Assembly (NCBI GenBank): GCA_913043025.1 | Contig: CAJWLM010000002.1 | Coordinates: 1 to 64,000 of the forward strand | Length of the DNA stretch: 64,000 bases | Source: an uncultured Rhodospirillaceae bacterium | GTDB taxonomy: Bacteria > Pseudomonadota > Alphaproteobacteria > UBA8366 | Direction of reading: 5' to 3' | In this document: piece by piece, positions 34,570 through 43,825 of the stretch | Layout of the letters: the number at the start of each line of letters is the position of its first letter | Position numbering within the stretch: position 1 is the first letter of the stretch | Notes under the pieces: generated by a model | The model's database searches: none | Told to the model about the DNA's origin: nothing | Seen by the model: only the letters and a program-made list of their open reading frames with translations | Made by a program: the position numbers and the translations under genes

Positions 34570-35547
34570 ATGTCTGACGATAATCCAACTGAAATACCCG
34601 CGGAAAATTATCCGAAAATTGGAAATTATACCTTCGATCTGGAAGCAAAGCTGACGAGCATCTTGGCCCTTCGGTCTCAAATGAGTTCCGATGCTTTTAC
34701 TGCTGGGCACCTAGGCACCGAACGTGAGGGACACGGAGTTCTAATAAGTGAGAATGGTTTAGTGCTTACAATTGGCTATCTTATTACCGAAGCTGAAACC
34801 ATATGGCTAGTTGATGCTACAGGTGTTGCAACTCCAGCTCACACGGTTGGCTACGACCAAGAAACCGGCTTCGGCCTCGTGCAGGCGCTCGGAAAACTAA
34901 CTGTGCCTCATTTAGCTCTTGGGGAGTCAAGCGCGTTGCAGGTTGGTGATCCAATTATTATCGGGGGAAGTGGTGGAATAGAAAAATCTGTAGCTGCAAG
35001 TGTTGTCTCTAAACGCGAGTTTGCAGGTTACTGGGAATATGTTTTAGATGAGGGCATATTTACTGCGCCCGCTCATCCTTTCTGGGGTGGTTCTGGCGCA
35101 ATTGATCGAGCAGGAAACTTAGTGGGCATAACTTCGCTTTTCGTGCAGCAAGCGACAGCAGAGGATACGCCTTTTCACGGGAACCTCATCGTGCCAATCG
35201 ACTTATTCAAACCAATAATGAATGATCTCGTGCGGTACGGGCGCGTGCAGAAACCACCGAGGCCTTGGCTCGGCATCATTATGAGCGAAATTCAAAATGC
35301 ATTGGTTATTGCTAGTATGAATGAGAGGGGGCCAGCCAAAACTGCTGGTTTGGAAATAGGCGATGTTATTTTGGGTGTTAATGGAAATCAAGTTGACGAT
35401 TTGACATCCCTTTTCCGCGGGATTTGGCGTGTCGGTCAGGCTGGTGTCAAGGTTCCATTGATTATTGTGCGTGATGGTGAGGTTATGGAGATAGGCGTAC
35501 CATCTGTGGACCGCAATTCAATATTAAAGTCTCCCAAAATACATTGA
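34570..35547 (+). CDS. HtrA/DegP-like pseudoprotease with PDZ domain
   Basis: This 325-residue protein has the S1C trypsin fold (about 40-225) and one PDZ domain (about 235-310; PWLGIIMSEIQNALV, GPAKTAGLEIGDVILGVNG). All three catalytic positions look lost: the usual NNHVV reads IGYLI (His to Tyr), the DxxxDLA region reads DQETGFGLVQA, and GNSGGP reads FWGGSGA with Gly in place of the nucleophile. No signal peptide is visible, so it may be cytoplasmic. It probably binds C-terminal peptides or acts as a scaffold or chaperone rather than cutting. The ATG at 34570 follows GATAGGACG. Confidence 0.75.
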   Translation: MSDDNPTEIPAENYPKIGNYTFDLEAKLTSILALRSQMSSDAFTAGHLGTEREGHGVLISENGLVLTIGYLITEAETIWLVDATGVATPAHTVGYDQETGFGLVQALGKLTVPHLALGESSALQVGDPIIIGGSGGIEKSVAASVVSKREFAGYWEYVLDEGIFTAPAHPFWGGSGAIDRAGNLVGITSLFVQQATAEDTPFHGNLIVPIDLFKPIMNDLVRYGRVQKPPRPWLGIIMSEIQNALVIASMNERGPAKTAGLEIGDVILGVNGNQVDDLTSLFRGIWRVGQAGVKVPLIIVRDGEVMEIGVPSVDRNSILKSPKIH

Positions 35548-35575
35548 TCAATGGGCAAATAAAAATAAGGAATTC

Positions 35576-36643
35576 CTAACGGTCAGTGCTTCTGATTTTT
35601 TCGGCGATCTGCTCCCCAAAAGCATCAGTAGATAACGGTCCTCCGAGGTCTGGTGTACGGGTATCTATGTTCGAGAGCTGCTCGTTAACAACCTTATCAA
35701 TGCGGGTCGATGCTTCTAAAAATTCAGGCCTATTCTGACGAATCCCGAGCGTTTCAAAAAGCATTGCCGCTGACAGTATCATCGCTGTTGGATTGGCAAT
35801 ATTTTTTCCGGCTATGTCGGGAGCCGCTCCATGTGCCGCCTGTGCCATAGCATGCCTTTGGCCTGCATTAACAGAAGGCCCTAAACCCAATCCACCTGTT
35901 AGTTCTGCTGCAAGATCAGAAAGAATATCTCCAAATAAATTTGTTGTGACTATAACATCAAAATGTGAAGGTTTTCGTACCAATAGGGCTGCCATAGCAT
36001 CAACAAAATAATCCTCGATTTCAACTTTGTAATCGGATGCCACTTCCCTGCATACCTCTACAAAAAACCCATCTGACATTGTTAGAACATTTGATTTGTG
36101 AACGATGGAAAGCCGACCACGACGTTTGATTGCTAATTCGCATGCTTGACGTGCTATTCGTTCAGAGCACTCCCGGGTTATGCGCCTTATAGATATAGCC
36201 ATGTCCTCCGACGGCATGAATTCTCCGCTGCCTTTATGCATATTGCGAACTGCATAGAAACCTTCTGTGTTCTCTCGGAATATTACTAGATCCATTTCTT
36301 TCACAGCTGCAGGTACGCCCGGGCGAGTTTTAGATGGACGAATATTGGCGTATAAGTCTAAATCGCCCCGAAGTTTCGCTGATGGATTAATACCACCGTC
36401 AGCTGGATCAGGATAAATGGCGGTATCTGCAGGCCCGAGGATAATACCGTCGGCTTCTACAGCTTTTTTCCAAGTTGAATCTGGAATAGTCGACCCATTT
36501 TTGTCTAAACTTGCCAATCCGCTGTCTGCAGTTTCAATTTCAAGCCCCAAGTTAAACCGGTGGCTAGCGGCGTTTATAATTTTTCTTGTGGCCGAGACAA
36601 TTTCTGGTCCTATCCCGTCCCCATCTAAACAAATAATTTTCAT
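35576..36643 (-). CDS. Isocitrate/isopropylmalate dehydrogenase family enzyme
   Basis: This 355-residue NAD(P)-dependent beta-decarboxylating dehydrogenase starts MKIICLDGDGIGPEIV. It has SAKLRGDLDLYANIRPSK (substrate Arg residues) and IFRENTEGFYAVRN. Then come HKSNVLTMSDGFFVEV, the metal ligands in TTNLFGDILSDLAAEL and the nucleotide loop AAHGAAPDIAGKNIANP. It acts on a 2-hydroxy acid with a neighbouring carboxyl group (isopropylmalate, isocitrate, homoisocitrate or tartrate). The IENTEGFY type loop and lack of leuCD nearby argue against a standard leuB. It may oxidise a hydroxy dicarboxylate in the same catabolic programme. Confidence 0.88.
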   Translation of the reverse strand: MKIICLDGDGIGPEIVSATRKIINAASHRFNLGLEIETADSGLASLDKNGSTIPDSTWKKAVEADGIILGPADTAIYPDPADGGINPSAKLRGDLDLYANIRPSKTRPGVPAAVKEMDLVIFRENTEGFYAVRNMHKGSGEFMPSEDMAISIRRITRECSERIARQACELAIKRRGRLSIVHKSNVLTMSDGFFVEVCREVASDYKVEIEDYFVDAMAALLVRKPSHFDVIVTTNLFGDILSDLAAELTGGLGLGPSVNAGQRHAMAQAAHGAAPDIAGKNIANPTAMILSAAMLFETLGIRQNRPEFLEASTRIDKVVNEQLSNIDTRTPDLGGPLSTDAFGEQIAEKIRSTDR

Positions 36644-36667
36644 GATCTACCAACGATTGATGTCAAT

Positions 36668-37300
36668 TTACCTAGTTTGAGATGAGAGAGACCCTAAGCG
36701 GGCAGCAATGTCCTCATCCCAGGTAATGTACCAGCCTTCTCCCTCGTCGCACAGAATTAAGTCCTCATGGGGGTGGCTCTTTCGTCCTTTTTGATAATGC
36801 TGATGAGCAGTGTATCCGTATTTCTTTGATGTATATTCACTTCGTACCCATTGGCATTTTCCGTTAAGTGTATTCACCTCTGGGCTCATTAAAGTGAGCT
36901 TGCCGGTATTCTTAGTATTGGGATTAATCCAAGTCATTACCTTTCCAACAGGACCAGATAGGATTTTTTTTAGGGCTAGGTCTATTTGTTTTGAATCTTG
37001 TTGTGCTGCATAATCAACAACAAGAAATCCGGCGCCCAAGCCGGCTAATCCCATGCCGACTGCACCCGCTGCTCCTCCAACAGAATAACCGTTGGTGGCT
37101 CCTACAATGCCAAACGCTCCTTTCGCTGCCAAACTCTGAGTTTGTTGTGTTGAGTCAGTATATGAAGATTGGCAACCTGCTAAAGAAATTATTAGCACGA
37201 GGATAACTATAATATGCAGACTGATCCGGTGAACAAAGGGTTGTTCGTGATAAACGTTCGAAGGAAGCAATCTACGCAAAGGCTTCTGCCAATAATTCAT
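36668..37300 (-). CDS. Putative lipoprotein with Gly/Ala-rich segment
   Basis: This is a 210-residue product when started at the ATG at 37300; a start at 37372 is possible but overlaps the upstream gene further, and starts closer to the signal peptide also exist. The hydrophobic stretch LHIIVILVLIISLAGC ends in a lipobox. The next 60 residues are a glycine-zipper-like segment (GGAAGAVGMGLAGLGAG). The C-terminal half is basic and aromatic with two Cys residues. It overlaps the end of the luciferase-like oxidoreductase gene by about 29 bases. Probably a membrane-anchored periplasmic protein of unknown function. Confidence 0.6.
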   Translation of the reverse strand: MNYWQKPLRRLLPSNVYHEQPFVHRISLHIIVILVLIISLAGCQSSYTDSTQQTQSLAAKGAFGIVGATNGYSVGGAAGAVGMGLAGLGAGFLVVDYAAQQDSKQIDLALKKILSGPVGKVMTWINPNTKNTGKLTLMSPEVNTLNGKCQWVRSEYTSKKYGYTAHQHYQKGRKSHPHEDLILCDEGEGWYITWDEDIAARLGSLSSQTR

Positions 37301-38276
37301 AAGAGCGTTTCCTCGACTCAAAATCCGGGCATGCAGTGAGAACAAGAAATTCGTTGTTCTTGTATAAGTCACTCAATTCATTGATTTTCTTTTGAACGGT
37401 TTTTGGTGCACCATAAATTGTTCTGGCACGGCTTTGTAACACATGTTCGCGCTCTGCATCCGTATAGGGATAAGATAAAGACTCCTCTACAGTTGGTATT
37501 GGCGCAAGATGCCCTCTATCTGCACGTAACCGGAATAAGTCCCTAGTAGACATAAGCTTATCAGCTTCTGCATCAGTTTCTGCACATATAACAAAAACTC
37601 CAATATTTGTTTCGGGCTCTTCAAGTGATCCTATGCATTGGAATTGATCTTGGTACGCGCGAGTAACTACTTCTCCACCATAAGGTGTAATAAAATGTGC
37701 AAACGAGAAAGAGAGACCAAAATGAGCGGCGTAAGCAGCGCTGTAATCACTTGAGCCTAATAACCAAATTGGGGGTGATGATGGCGTATAAGGCCGTACT
37801 TTTACTGTTTCAAATGGGTGTTCTTTCGGTAGTGAGTCTGTGAGAAAGCCATAAAGATCTGAGACCATAGTCGGGAAATGCTCAGCTCCAAAACCACCAC
37901 CATACGCAAGCGCTCGTGCCGTTGGGTGATCACTCCCAGGGGCACGACCAATTCCCAAGTCAATCCTACCCGGGAACATTGCTTCTAGTGTACGAAAGTT
38001 TTCCGCTACCTTATACGGACTGTAATGACTAAGCATCACACCACCGGAACCCACGCGTATAGTATTAGTTTCTGACGCAATACGAGTAATCAATACCTCA
38101 GGAGATGCCGAGGCAAGACCGTCACTGCCGTGATGCTCGGCTAACCAATATCTATGATAGCCAAGTTCTTCGGCAATTTTTGCTAATGCTATAGTTTCTT
38201 CTAAAGCGCCAGTAGCAGTTGTGTCGGGCCGCAATGGCGATTGGTCCAGGACACTCAACCTTATCTTTTCTTTCAT
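37272..38276 (-). CDS. Luciferase-like (LLM class) flavin oxidoreductase
   Basis: This 334-residue bacterial-luciferase-fold protein begins LSVLDQSPLRPDTTATGAL. It also has the family motifs RYWLAEHHGSDGLASASPEV, GGVMLSHYSPYKVAENFRTL and PGRIDLGIGRAPGSD, and matches the MsnO8-like group. Such proteins use reduced FMN or F420; the FMN-type MsnO8 group is favoured. Many members have no known substrate. The gene is not obviously part of an operon except for the overlap with the lipoprotein gene. Confidence 0.87.
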   Translation of the reverse strand: MKEKIRLSVLDQSPLRPDTTATGALEETIALAKIAEELGYHRYWLAEHHGSDGLASASPEVLITRIASETNTIRVGSGGVMLSHYSPYKVAENFRTLEAMFPGRIDLGIGRAPGSDHPTARALAYGGGFGAEHFPTMVSDLYGFLTDSLPKEHPFETVKVRPYTPSSPPIWLLGSSDYSAAYAAHFGLSFSFAHFITPYGGEVVTRAYQDQFQCIGSLEEPETNIGVFVICAETDAEADKLMSTRDLFRLRADRGHLAPIPTVEESLSYPYTDAEREHVLQSRARTIYGAPKTVQKKINELSDLYKNNEFLVLTACPDFESRKRSYELLAEAFA

Positions 38277-38541
38277 GATCCCATCAGCCTATACCAATTG
38301 GTATGTTTGTAATGCCTGGAAGTCCAAATATATACTGGATACAGAAAGAATTATAACCTTTTAAAACAATTTATTTCGAAGCGAAATATGCAAGGTGGAA
38401 GCGAATGCGCGTTATCATGAATTTACGAGGGATGCTATACTGTCTGCGATGTAGTTGAGCTCTCCTTTAAAGAAGCAAAGAGACATAACATTTCAGACTG
38501 AGAATACGGTATTGCAGCATAGAGTGATGTAACGGGATTTT

Positions 38542-40530
38542 TTGGCCTTAAAGCCACTGGGGTTACGCAAAATTTTGACGAAGAAAAAATTCACCCAAAG
38601 CGATTATTTAGAGTCTGCAAGGAACGCCTTCAGGCAGAATGAACTGGGGCGGGCTGAGGATCTCATAAAGGCTTCTATCGAAGCAAACTCGGGCAACCCG
38701 ATAGCGCATGCCTATTATGGGGAAATTCTCCTAGCCCTTGGTCGTCCGAAGGAGGCAGGAGATTCCTATCAAACAGCTACCGATATTTGCCCAGAAGAGG
38801 GTACATTTTGGCATGGATTGGGGTTAGCTAAATTTAGGGCGGGTTCCCTAGGCGCTGGGATAAATGCTTTGAGCTGTGCAATAGAGTTAATGCCCGACAA
38901 TCCAGAAGCACATAATAATCTTGGTAATTTACAAAAAGAAGCAGGTAACCTCAGGGATGCGGTTTTTAGTTATACAAGGGCTTTAGAGTTGAAACCGGAC
39001 TTTGGTGAGGCGTTTGGAAACTTAGGAGTCGTATTTTTAGGTCTTGGAGAGTTGCTCGATGCAGAAAAAGCTTTATCTGCAGCAGCACAAATAAGGCCAA
39101 TGGATCCAGTTATTCTGACCAATCTCGGGTGTGCTTTTGCGGCCTTGGGCCGTATGACTGAAGCCACGCAATGGCATAGGAAGGCACTTAAGTTAGATGC
39201 CAGAAATACTGCAGCTTTAAATAATCTAGCAGTCTCTTTAAAAGATCAGGGACAAATCAATGATGCCCTCAAGGTGTATGATAGGCTTATAGAGTTGGCT
39301 CCCGAGGACTACTCTGCCAGATCAAACCAATTAATGTGTTTGAACTATAGGGAGGCATGCGATGGCGTTACAATATTTCGGAGTCACCGAGAATGGGAAA
39401 AAAATCTTAAAAAACCGATTGAGTCATTTACGCCCGTAAATAAAACCTCTCGACGCCCCTTAAAAGTCGGAATCGTCTCGCCGGATCTGTGGACACATTC
39501 CGTTGCTAATTTTTTAATTCCCCTTTTACAGCACTACGACAGGGAGGAATTTCACATTACATGTTACAGCGATACTCAGGTGCCGGACGAGACAACTGAA
39601 ATGCTGAAGAGATTCAGTAACTCCTGGCGTGAAATAAGAAATTTGAGCGATGAATCTGTCTCAAAGAGAATCAGATCGGATAACATAAACATTCTTATCG
39701 ACCTGGCAGGCCATACTGGAAACAACCGATTGACGGTATTTGCGCAGCGGGTTGCGCCTATACAGATAACCTGGCTTGGTTATCCAACGACAACCGGACT
39801 AAGCCAGATGGATTTTCGCTTGACTGATGTTGTTGCAGATCCCCCTAGCTCGACAGAAGTATTTCATAGTGAAGTATTAGTTCATCTTCAGCCTTGTTTT
39901 TTATGTTATTCCCCACCGAAAAAAATACCTTTATTAAAAGTCAAACATAGACCCGTCACTTTTGGATCGTTTAACAATTTCGCTAAGTTGACCGAGAAAT
40001 CTGTTCACTTGTGGGCTCAATTGATGAACAAGGTTCCCGCATCGCGGTTGGTGCTTAAGTCGCGGCAATTCGCTGATCCTGTGATAGCAAAGATGATTTC
40101 CGATTTGTTTGAGGGAAGGGGTGTTGAGCAAACAAGAGTTGAATTGGTGGGTAGGGTTCGAAGCCGACAAGCACACCTGGAATATTATAATGAGATTGAT
40201 ATTGCGTTGGATACTTTTCCATATAACGGCACTACCACAACGTGCGAGGCCCTTCTTATGGGAGTGCCAGTGGTTAGCAGGGCCGGGGGCCTGCACGCGG
40301 GGCGAGTTGGCGCAAGCTTGCTTTCCGCTATGGGGTGCATGCACTGGGTTGCTTCTCATGAAAATGAGTTCTTAGATATTGCTGTCAGCTTGGTAAATGA
40401 TCGTCCGTCTAAAGATGCTTTACGTGCCGATTTTCTCGGATCAAAACTATGTGATGGCCAGGGTTTTGCACACTCTTTTCAGGCGACTTTGCAAAAATTA
40501 TGGCATCAGCGCCATATTTCAAAAGCTTAG
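38542..40530 (+). CDS. TPR protein with SPINDLY-type O-GlcNAc transferase domain
   Basis: This is a 662-residue protein with a TTG start at 38542 just after an in-frame stop. An alternative TTG lies at 38572. The N-terminal half (about 20-260) holds seven or so TPR units (for example NPEAHNNLGNLQKEAGNLRD). The C-terminal half is a GT41 O-GlcNAc-transferase-like domain with KVGIVSPDLWTHSVANFLI, ITWLGYPTTTGLSQMDFRL, TFGSFNNFAKLTEKSVHLW and DIALDTFPYNGTTTTCEAL. Family enzymes transfer a sugar from a nucleotide donor to Ser/Thr of proteins. It looks cytosolic. No flagellin or obvious acceptor gene is adjacent. The glycerate kinase gene follows on the same strand. Confidence 0.88.
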   Translation: MALKPLGLRKILTKKKFTQSDYLESARNAFRQNELGRAEDLIKASIEANSGNPIAHAYYGEILLALGRPKEAGDSYQTATDICPEEGTFWHGLGLAKFRAGSLGAGINALSCAIELMPDNPEAHNNLGNLQKEAGNLRDAVFSYTRALELKPDFGEAFGNLGVVFLGLGELLDAEKALSAAAQIRPMDPVILTNLGCAFAALGRMTEATQWHRKALKLDARNTAALNNLAVSLKDQGQINDALKVYDRLIELAPEDYSARSNQLMCLNYREACDGVTIFRSHREWEKNLKKPIESFTPVNKTSRRPLKVGIVSPDLWTHSVANFLIPLLQHYDREEFHITCYSDTQVPDETTEMLKRFSNSWREIRNLSDESVSKRIRSDNINILIDLAGHTGNNRLTVFAQRVAPIQITWLGYPTTTGLSQMDFRLTDVVADPPSSTEVFHSEVLVHLQPCFLCYSPPKKIPLLKVKHRPVTFGSFNNFAKLTEKSVHLWAQLMNKVPASRLVLKSRQFADPVIAKMISDLFEGRGVEQTRVELVGRVRSRQAHLEYYNEIDIALDTFPYNGTTTTCEALLMGVPVVSRAGGLHAGRVGASLLSAMGCMHWVASHENEFLDIAVSLVNDRPSKDALRADFLGSKLCDGQGFAHSFQATLQKLWHQRHISKA

Positions 40531-40581
40531 TTAGAGGCAAAACTAGCGGTTGCTAGCAGAATTATTATATTCATGTGAGGC

Positions 40582-41919
40582 ATGAATTTTAATCAGCTTG
40601 TTGTGAAAGAAAATGTAACTGTGGTAGATCGTTCACAAAAGTTTCAATCAGATGCCGATATTAAATTTTTTCTTAACGAATTATTTAATACGGCAATAGA
40701 AGCTGTAGATCCGGTGCTATACCTGCCGGATCATCTTCCGAGAGCACCTACGGGCCGCACCATTGTTGTCGGTGCGGGTAAGGCGGCCTCCAAAATGCTT
40801 GCTTGCATTGAGGGCCGATGGCAGGGAGCATTGGAAGGTCTCGTTATTGTTCCATATGGATACGGGCAAAAATGCGACGGTGTGAGGATAATAGAAGCTG
40901 GGCATCCAATCCCTGACTTAGCGGGAAATATTGCATCTCAACAGATTCTTGAGTTAGTTACCGGCGCCGGTAGGCACGACCTCGTTATCTTTTTGATATC
41001 AGGTGGCACCTCGTCTTTATTGAGTCTGCCGTTGCCGGGTTTGACTGCGGATGACAAGGCTCAAATACATAATAAACTTTTGAAGTGTGGTGCCGACATC
41101 GCCGAAATCAATTGTGTGCGTAAGCATTTATCTGCTGTGAAAGGCGGAAGGCTTGCAATGGCGGCGGCACCCGCTCGTGTTGTTACATTTTTGATTTCCG
41201 ACGTGCCAGGTGATGACCCTTCTATCATAGGCTCAGGTCCTACTATTGCAAATAACTCAAGTTGCCATGATGCTGCAGAAATTTTGGCAAAATATAATAT
41301 AAATGAACCAGAGGTTGCGATTAAATTGCTCAAGGAGGGTAAAAATCTAGAGCCCAGCCCCACGTCGTCCGTCTTTACTGATCAGTCATATCAGGTGATA
41401 GCGTCGCCTCAGCTTGCTCTAGAGGCGGCAGCTAATTTAGCGAAAAGACGAGGAATTGAGCCTATAATCCTTGGAGATTCGATCGAGGGAGAAGCAAAAG
41501 AAGTTGCAAAAGCAATGGCGGGAATCGCTCAACAAGTCAGGAACTATGGCCAGCCGCATTCTCCTCCGGCAGTGTTGTTATCTGGAGGAGAAACAACTGT
41601 TACCGTCAATGGTAAAGGTGTGGGTGGTCGAAACAGTGAATTCCAATTAGCGCTTGCACTTAAGCTTGGTGGTGCCAGGGGTATTTTTTCTCTTGCTGCA
41701 GATACTGATGGTATTGATGGCAATGGAGAGAATGCAGGCGCATTTATAACACCTGATACTCTTAAAAATGCGGCGTTAAATTCAATCGATGCTTTACATT
41801 ACTTGAGGCACAACAATTCGGCAGCATTTTTTAAAAAACTTAATGACCTGTTTATAACTGGCCCAACCCACACCAATGTGAATGATTTTCGCGCTATTCT
41901 AATTCTCCCTCAAACATAG
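40582..41919 (+). CDS. Glycerate 2-kinase (MOFRL family)
   Basis: This 445-residue protein is of the GckA/TtuD glycerate 2-kinase family. Visible motifs are TIVVGAGKAASKMLACIEG (near 58-76), LISGGTSSLLSLPLPG, CVRKHLSAVKGGRLA, LISDVPGDDPSIIGSGPT and the C-terminal MOFRL domain (LLSGGETTVTVNGKGVGGRN, SLAADTDGIDGNGENAGAF). It phosphorylates D-glycerate to 2-phosphoglycerate, feeding glycolysis. This would serve disposal of hydroxy acids such as tartronate or glycerate. It is convergent with the TusA-like gene. Confidence 0.92.
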   Translation: MNFNQLVVKENVTVVDRSQKFQSDADIKFFLNELFNTAIEAVDPVLYLPDHLPRAPTGRTIVVGAGKAASKMLACIEGRWQGALEGLVIVPYGYGQKCDGVRIIEAGHPIPDLAGNIASQQILELVTGAGRHDLVIFLISGGTSSLLSLPLPGLTADDKAQIHNKLLKCGADIAEINCVRKHLSAVKGGRLAMAAAPARVVTFLISDVPGDDPSIIGSGPTIANNSSCHDAAEILAKYNINEPEVAIKLLKEGKNLEPSPTSSVFTDQSYQVIASPQLALEAAANLAKRRGIEPIILGDSIEGEAKEVAKAMAGIAQQVRNYGQPHSPPAVLLSGGETTVTVNGKGVGGRNSEFQLALALKLGGARGIFSLAADTDGIDGNGENAGAFITPDTLKNAALNSIDALHYLRHNNSAAFFKKLNDLFITGPTHTNVNDFRAILILPQT

Positions 41920-42051
41920 CTGTAATTAAGTCCATAAGCAAAATCCCATAAAAAATTTGATAAAATATTTCTCTAGTTGGGTGCTTATAATTTTTTTAAT
42001 TAGACAGCCTGGTTGTTTGATCTCAACCATGAAAACTTTGTTTATTTGCTT

Positions 42052-42309
42052 TTACGTTCCTGTGTCTGAAACCAAACTATTGCCCACTTTTAATTCATAA
42101 ATAAACTGGTTGTCCTCCTCTGTTACATTCAAGAGTTTATGCCCACTGGTCTCGCAATAATGACGAACATCCAAATAGCTCATGGGATCTGTCGCTACCA
42201 GCGTTATCCGGGTTCCAGGGACAAGACCGCGTAGTGATTTTTGAAGTTTCAACACAGGCATGGGGCATAGCAAGCCTGTTGCATCAATATTTATAGAATC
42301 GGAGGTCAA
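42052..42309 (-). CDS. TusA-like sulfurtransferase
   Basis: This is an 85-residue protein from a TTG start whose TGA-overlap links it to the upstream oxidoreductase. It has the TusA/YedF/SirA fold signature ATGLLCPMPVLKLQKSL with the CPxP cysteine, and the later pattern DPMSYLDVRHYCETSGH. Family members relay sulfane sulfur, and in some bacteria selenium, between enzymes. It is co-transcribed with a quinone oxidoreductase. The selenium locus begins about 3.5 kb away on the same strand, so a selenium link is possible but unproven. Confidence 0.88.
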   Translation of the reverse strand: MTSDSINIDATGLLCPMPVLKLQKSLRGLVPGTRITLVATDPMSYLDVRHYCETSGHKLLNVTEEDNQFIYELKVGNSLVSDTGT

Positions 42310-43304
42310 TTTACTTTCAACATAATTTTGCCGAGGTGAGTTGCGCTTTCCATAAGTGAATGAGCTTCAGCGGCTTTTTCTAGGGGCAAAATTTGCCTCA
42401 CCATTGGTTTGATTGAGCCATCATTAATTTTTGGCCAAACTTTTTTGAGAAGCTGTTTGGCAATCTCCGCTTTGAATGCTTCGGGCCTACTTCTCAGTGT
42501 AGAGCCCGTATATATTAGTCGCTTTAACATTATTGGCATGAGGTTAATTTCTATCTTTGAGCCAAGATTAAATGCCAATTGGACAATCGCCCCCTCATGT
42601 TTTGAAGCTTTAATATTTCGTTCAATATAGGGTCCACCGACGGTATCAAGGATTACATCTGCCCCGCCAGCTTCGCGAACTATCTCAACAAAATCTTGGT
42701 TCTTGTAGTCAATGACTTTGTCGGCCCCAAATTCCGCAGCAAAGGAACACCGGTCATCTGGGCTATCAGTCGTGTATACTGTCGCGCCAAATGCTTTTCC
42801 AAGTTGGACTGCCGTGGCGCCAATTCCGCCCGATCCACCATGCACTAGGAATAGATCATTTGGTTTGAGGTCAACAAAGCCCATGAAAATATTGCTCCAC
42901 ACTGTGAAGAAGGTTTCAGGCAAGCTGGCAGCTTCAACAAGGTCTAATTGTTGTGGGACGGGTAAGAAGTGTGTTGCGTCAGCCGCTACGTATTGAGCAT
43001 AACCACCACCATTTGTAAGGCCACATACTTGGTCGCCGATGACCCATTCCGTGACATTTTCTCCAGCGGCCACAACTTCCCCGGCAACCTCTAGACCAAG
43101 TAAGTCGGTTGCACCTTTTGGTGGAGGGTAGTGGCCTCGGCGTTGAACAAGGTCAGGTCCGTTTACGCCTGCGGCTGCAACTTTAATCAGAATTTCATGT
43201 TTTTTGGGTTCCGGCACTTTGCGAGTGGAAGGCTTTAATACGTCGGGTTTCCCTGGTTCAGAAATTTCAATGGCAGTCATTGATGAAGGAATATCAGCAG
43301 TCAT
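42306..43304 (-). CDS. Zinc-free quinone oxidoreductase (MDR family)
   Basis: This 332-residue medium-chain dehydrogenase/reductase of the quinone oxidoreductase type shows AAGVNGPDLVQRRGHYPPPKG, the mark of the PIG3/QorA group. The nucleotide motif is VHGGSGGIGATAVQLGKAFG (near 155-174), and YTTDSPDDR follows. No structural zinc Cys set is present. It reduces quinones or enones with NADPH. The stop overlaps the TusA-like start, so the two are made together. Confidence 0.9.
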   Translation of the reverse strand: MTADIPSSMTAIEISEPGKPDVLKPSTRKVPEPKKHEILIKVAAAGVNGPDLVQRRGHYPPPKGATDLLGLEVAGEVVAAGENVTEWVIGDQVCGLTNGGGYAQYVAADATHFLPVPQQLDLVEAASLPETFFTVWSNIFMGFVDLKPNDLFLVHGGSGGIGATAVQLGKAFGATVYTTDSPDDRCSFAAEFGADKVIDYKNQDFVEIVREAGGADVILDTVGGPYIERNIKASKHEGAIVQLAFNLGSKIEINLMPIMLKRLIYTGSTLRSRPEAFKAEIAKQLLKKVWPKINDGSIKPMVRQILPLEKAAEAHSLMESATHLGKIMLKVN

Positions 43305-43395
43305 GGATTATACCTTTTAATTTATCTGTAATTGAATTTAGTTAAAGTTCGGTTGCAGCAGGCTTAACCAATTCTTCTCGTGAAAACTTGTCACT

Positions 43396-43722
43396 TCAAT
43401 CATGCATTACCGGATTTCCGGATGCATACCAATCTTCTATGCCACCCTGAAGGCGGTAAATCGTACCGGAATATCCTGATTGTATTATTTTTTCGGCTGC
43501 TAAGCCGCATCGGATCCCGCTTGCGCAATGGAGAATAATTTTTTTTCCGTCATGATTTGGCAAAGCATCAGGAACGAAACATGAAAGAGGTAAAGCGTGC
43601 GATCTATCAATTCGTGCAATGGCACGTTCCTCCGGTTCTCGCACATCGACTAGTATTGCTTCGTCATCATCTAACCATTGAAGGACAGTCTCTGAAGTAA
43701 TAAATTGTTGCTGCATGTTCAA
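43396..43722 (-). CDS. Single-domain rhodanese
   Basis: This 108-residue rhodanese-fold protein has WLDDDEAILVDVREPEER (near 16-33) and the active-site loop HCASGIRCGLAAEKI with the persulfide Cys. The C-terminal motif IYRLQGGIEDWYASGNPV is typical of GlpE-like single-domain rhodaneses. It moves sulfane sulfur between donors and acceptors in the cytoplasm. It lies close to the TusA-like gene on the same strand, suggesting a shared sulfur-relay role. It is divergent from the enoyl-CoA hydratase gene. Confidence 0.88.
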   Translation of the reverse strand: MNMQQQFITSETVLQWLDDDEAILVDVREPEERAIARIDRSHALPLSCFVPDALPNHDGKKIILHCASGIRCGLAAEKIIQSGYSGTIYRLQGGIEDWYASGNPVMHD

Positions 43723-43825
43723 TTCAACCCGTTTTTGGCATTTAATAGCACAAAGGCTTGGCTCGAGGACCGCTAATGTGCTTACCTACGATCTATAACT
43801 CTTAGCACATTTGGGAGAGGCATAA

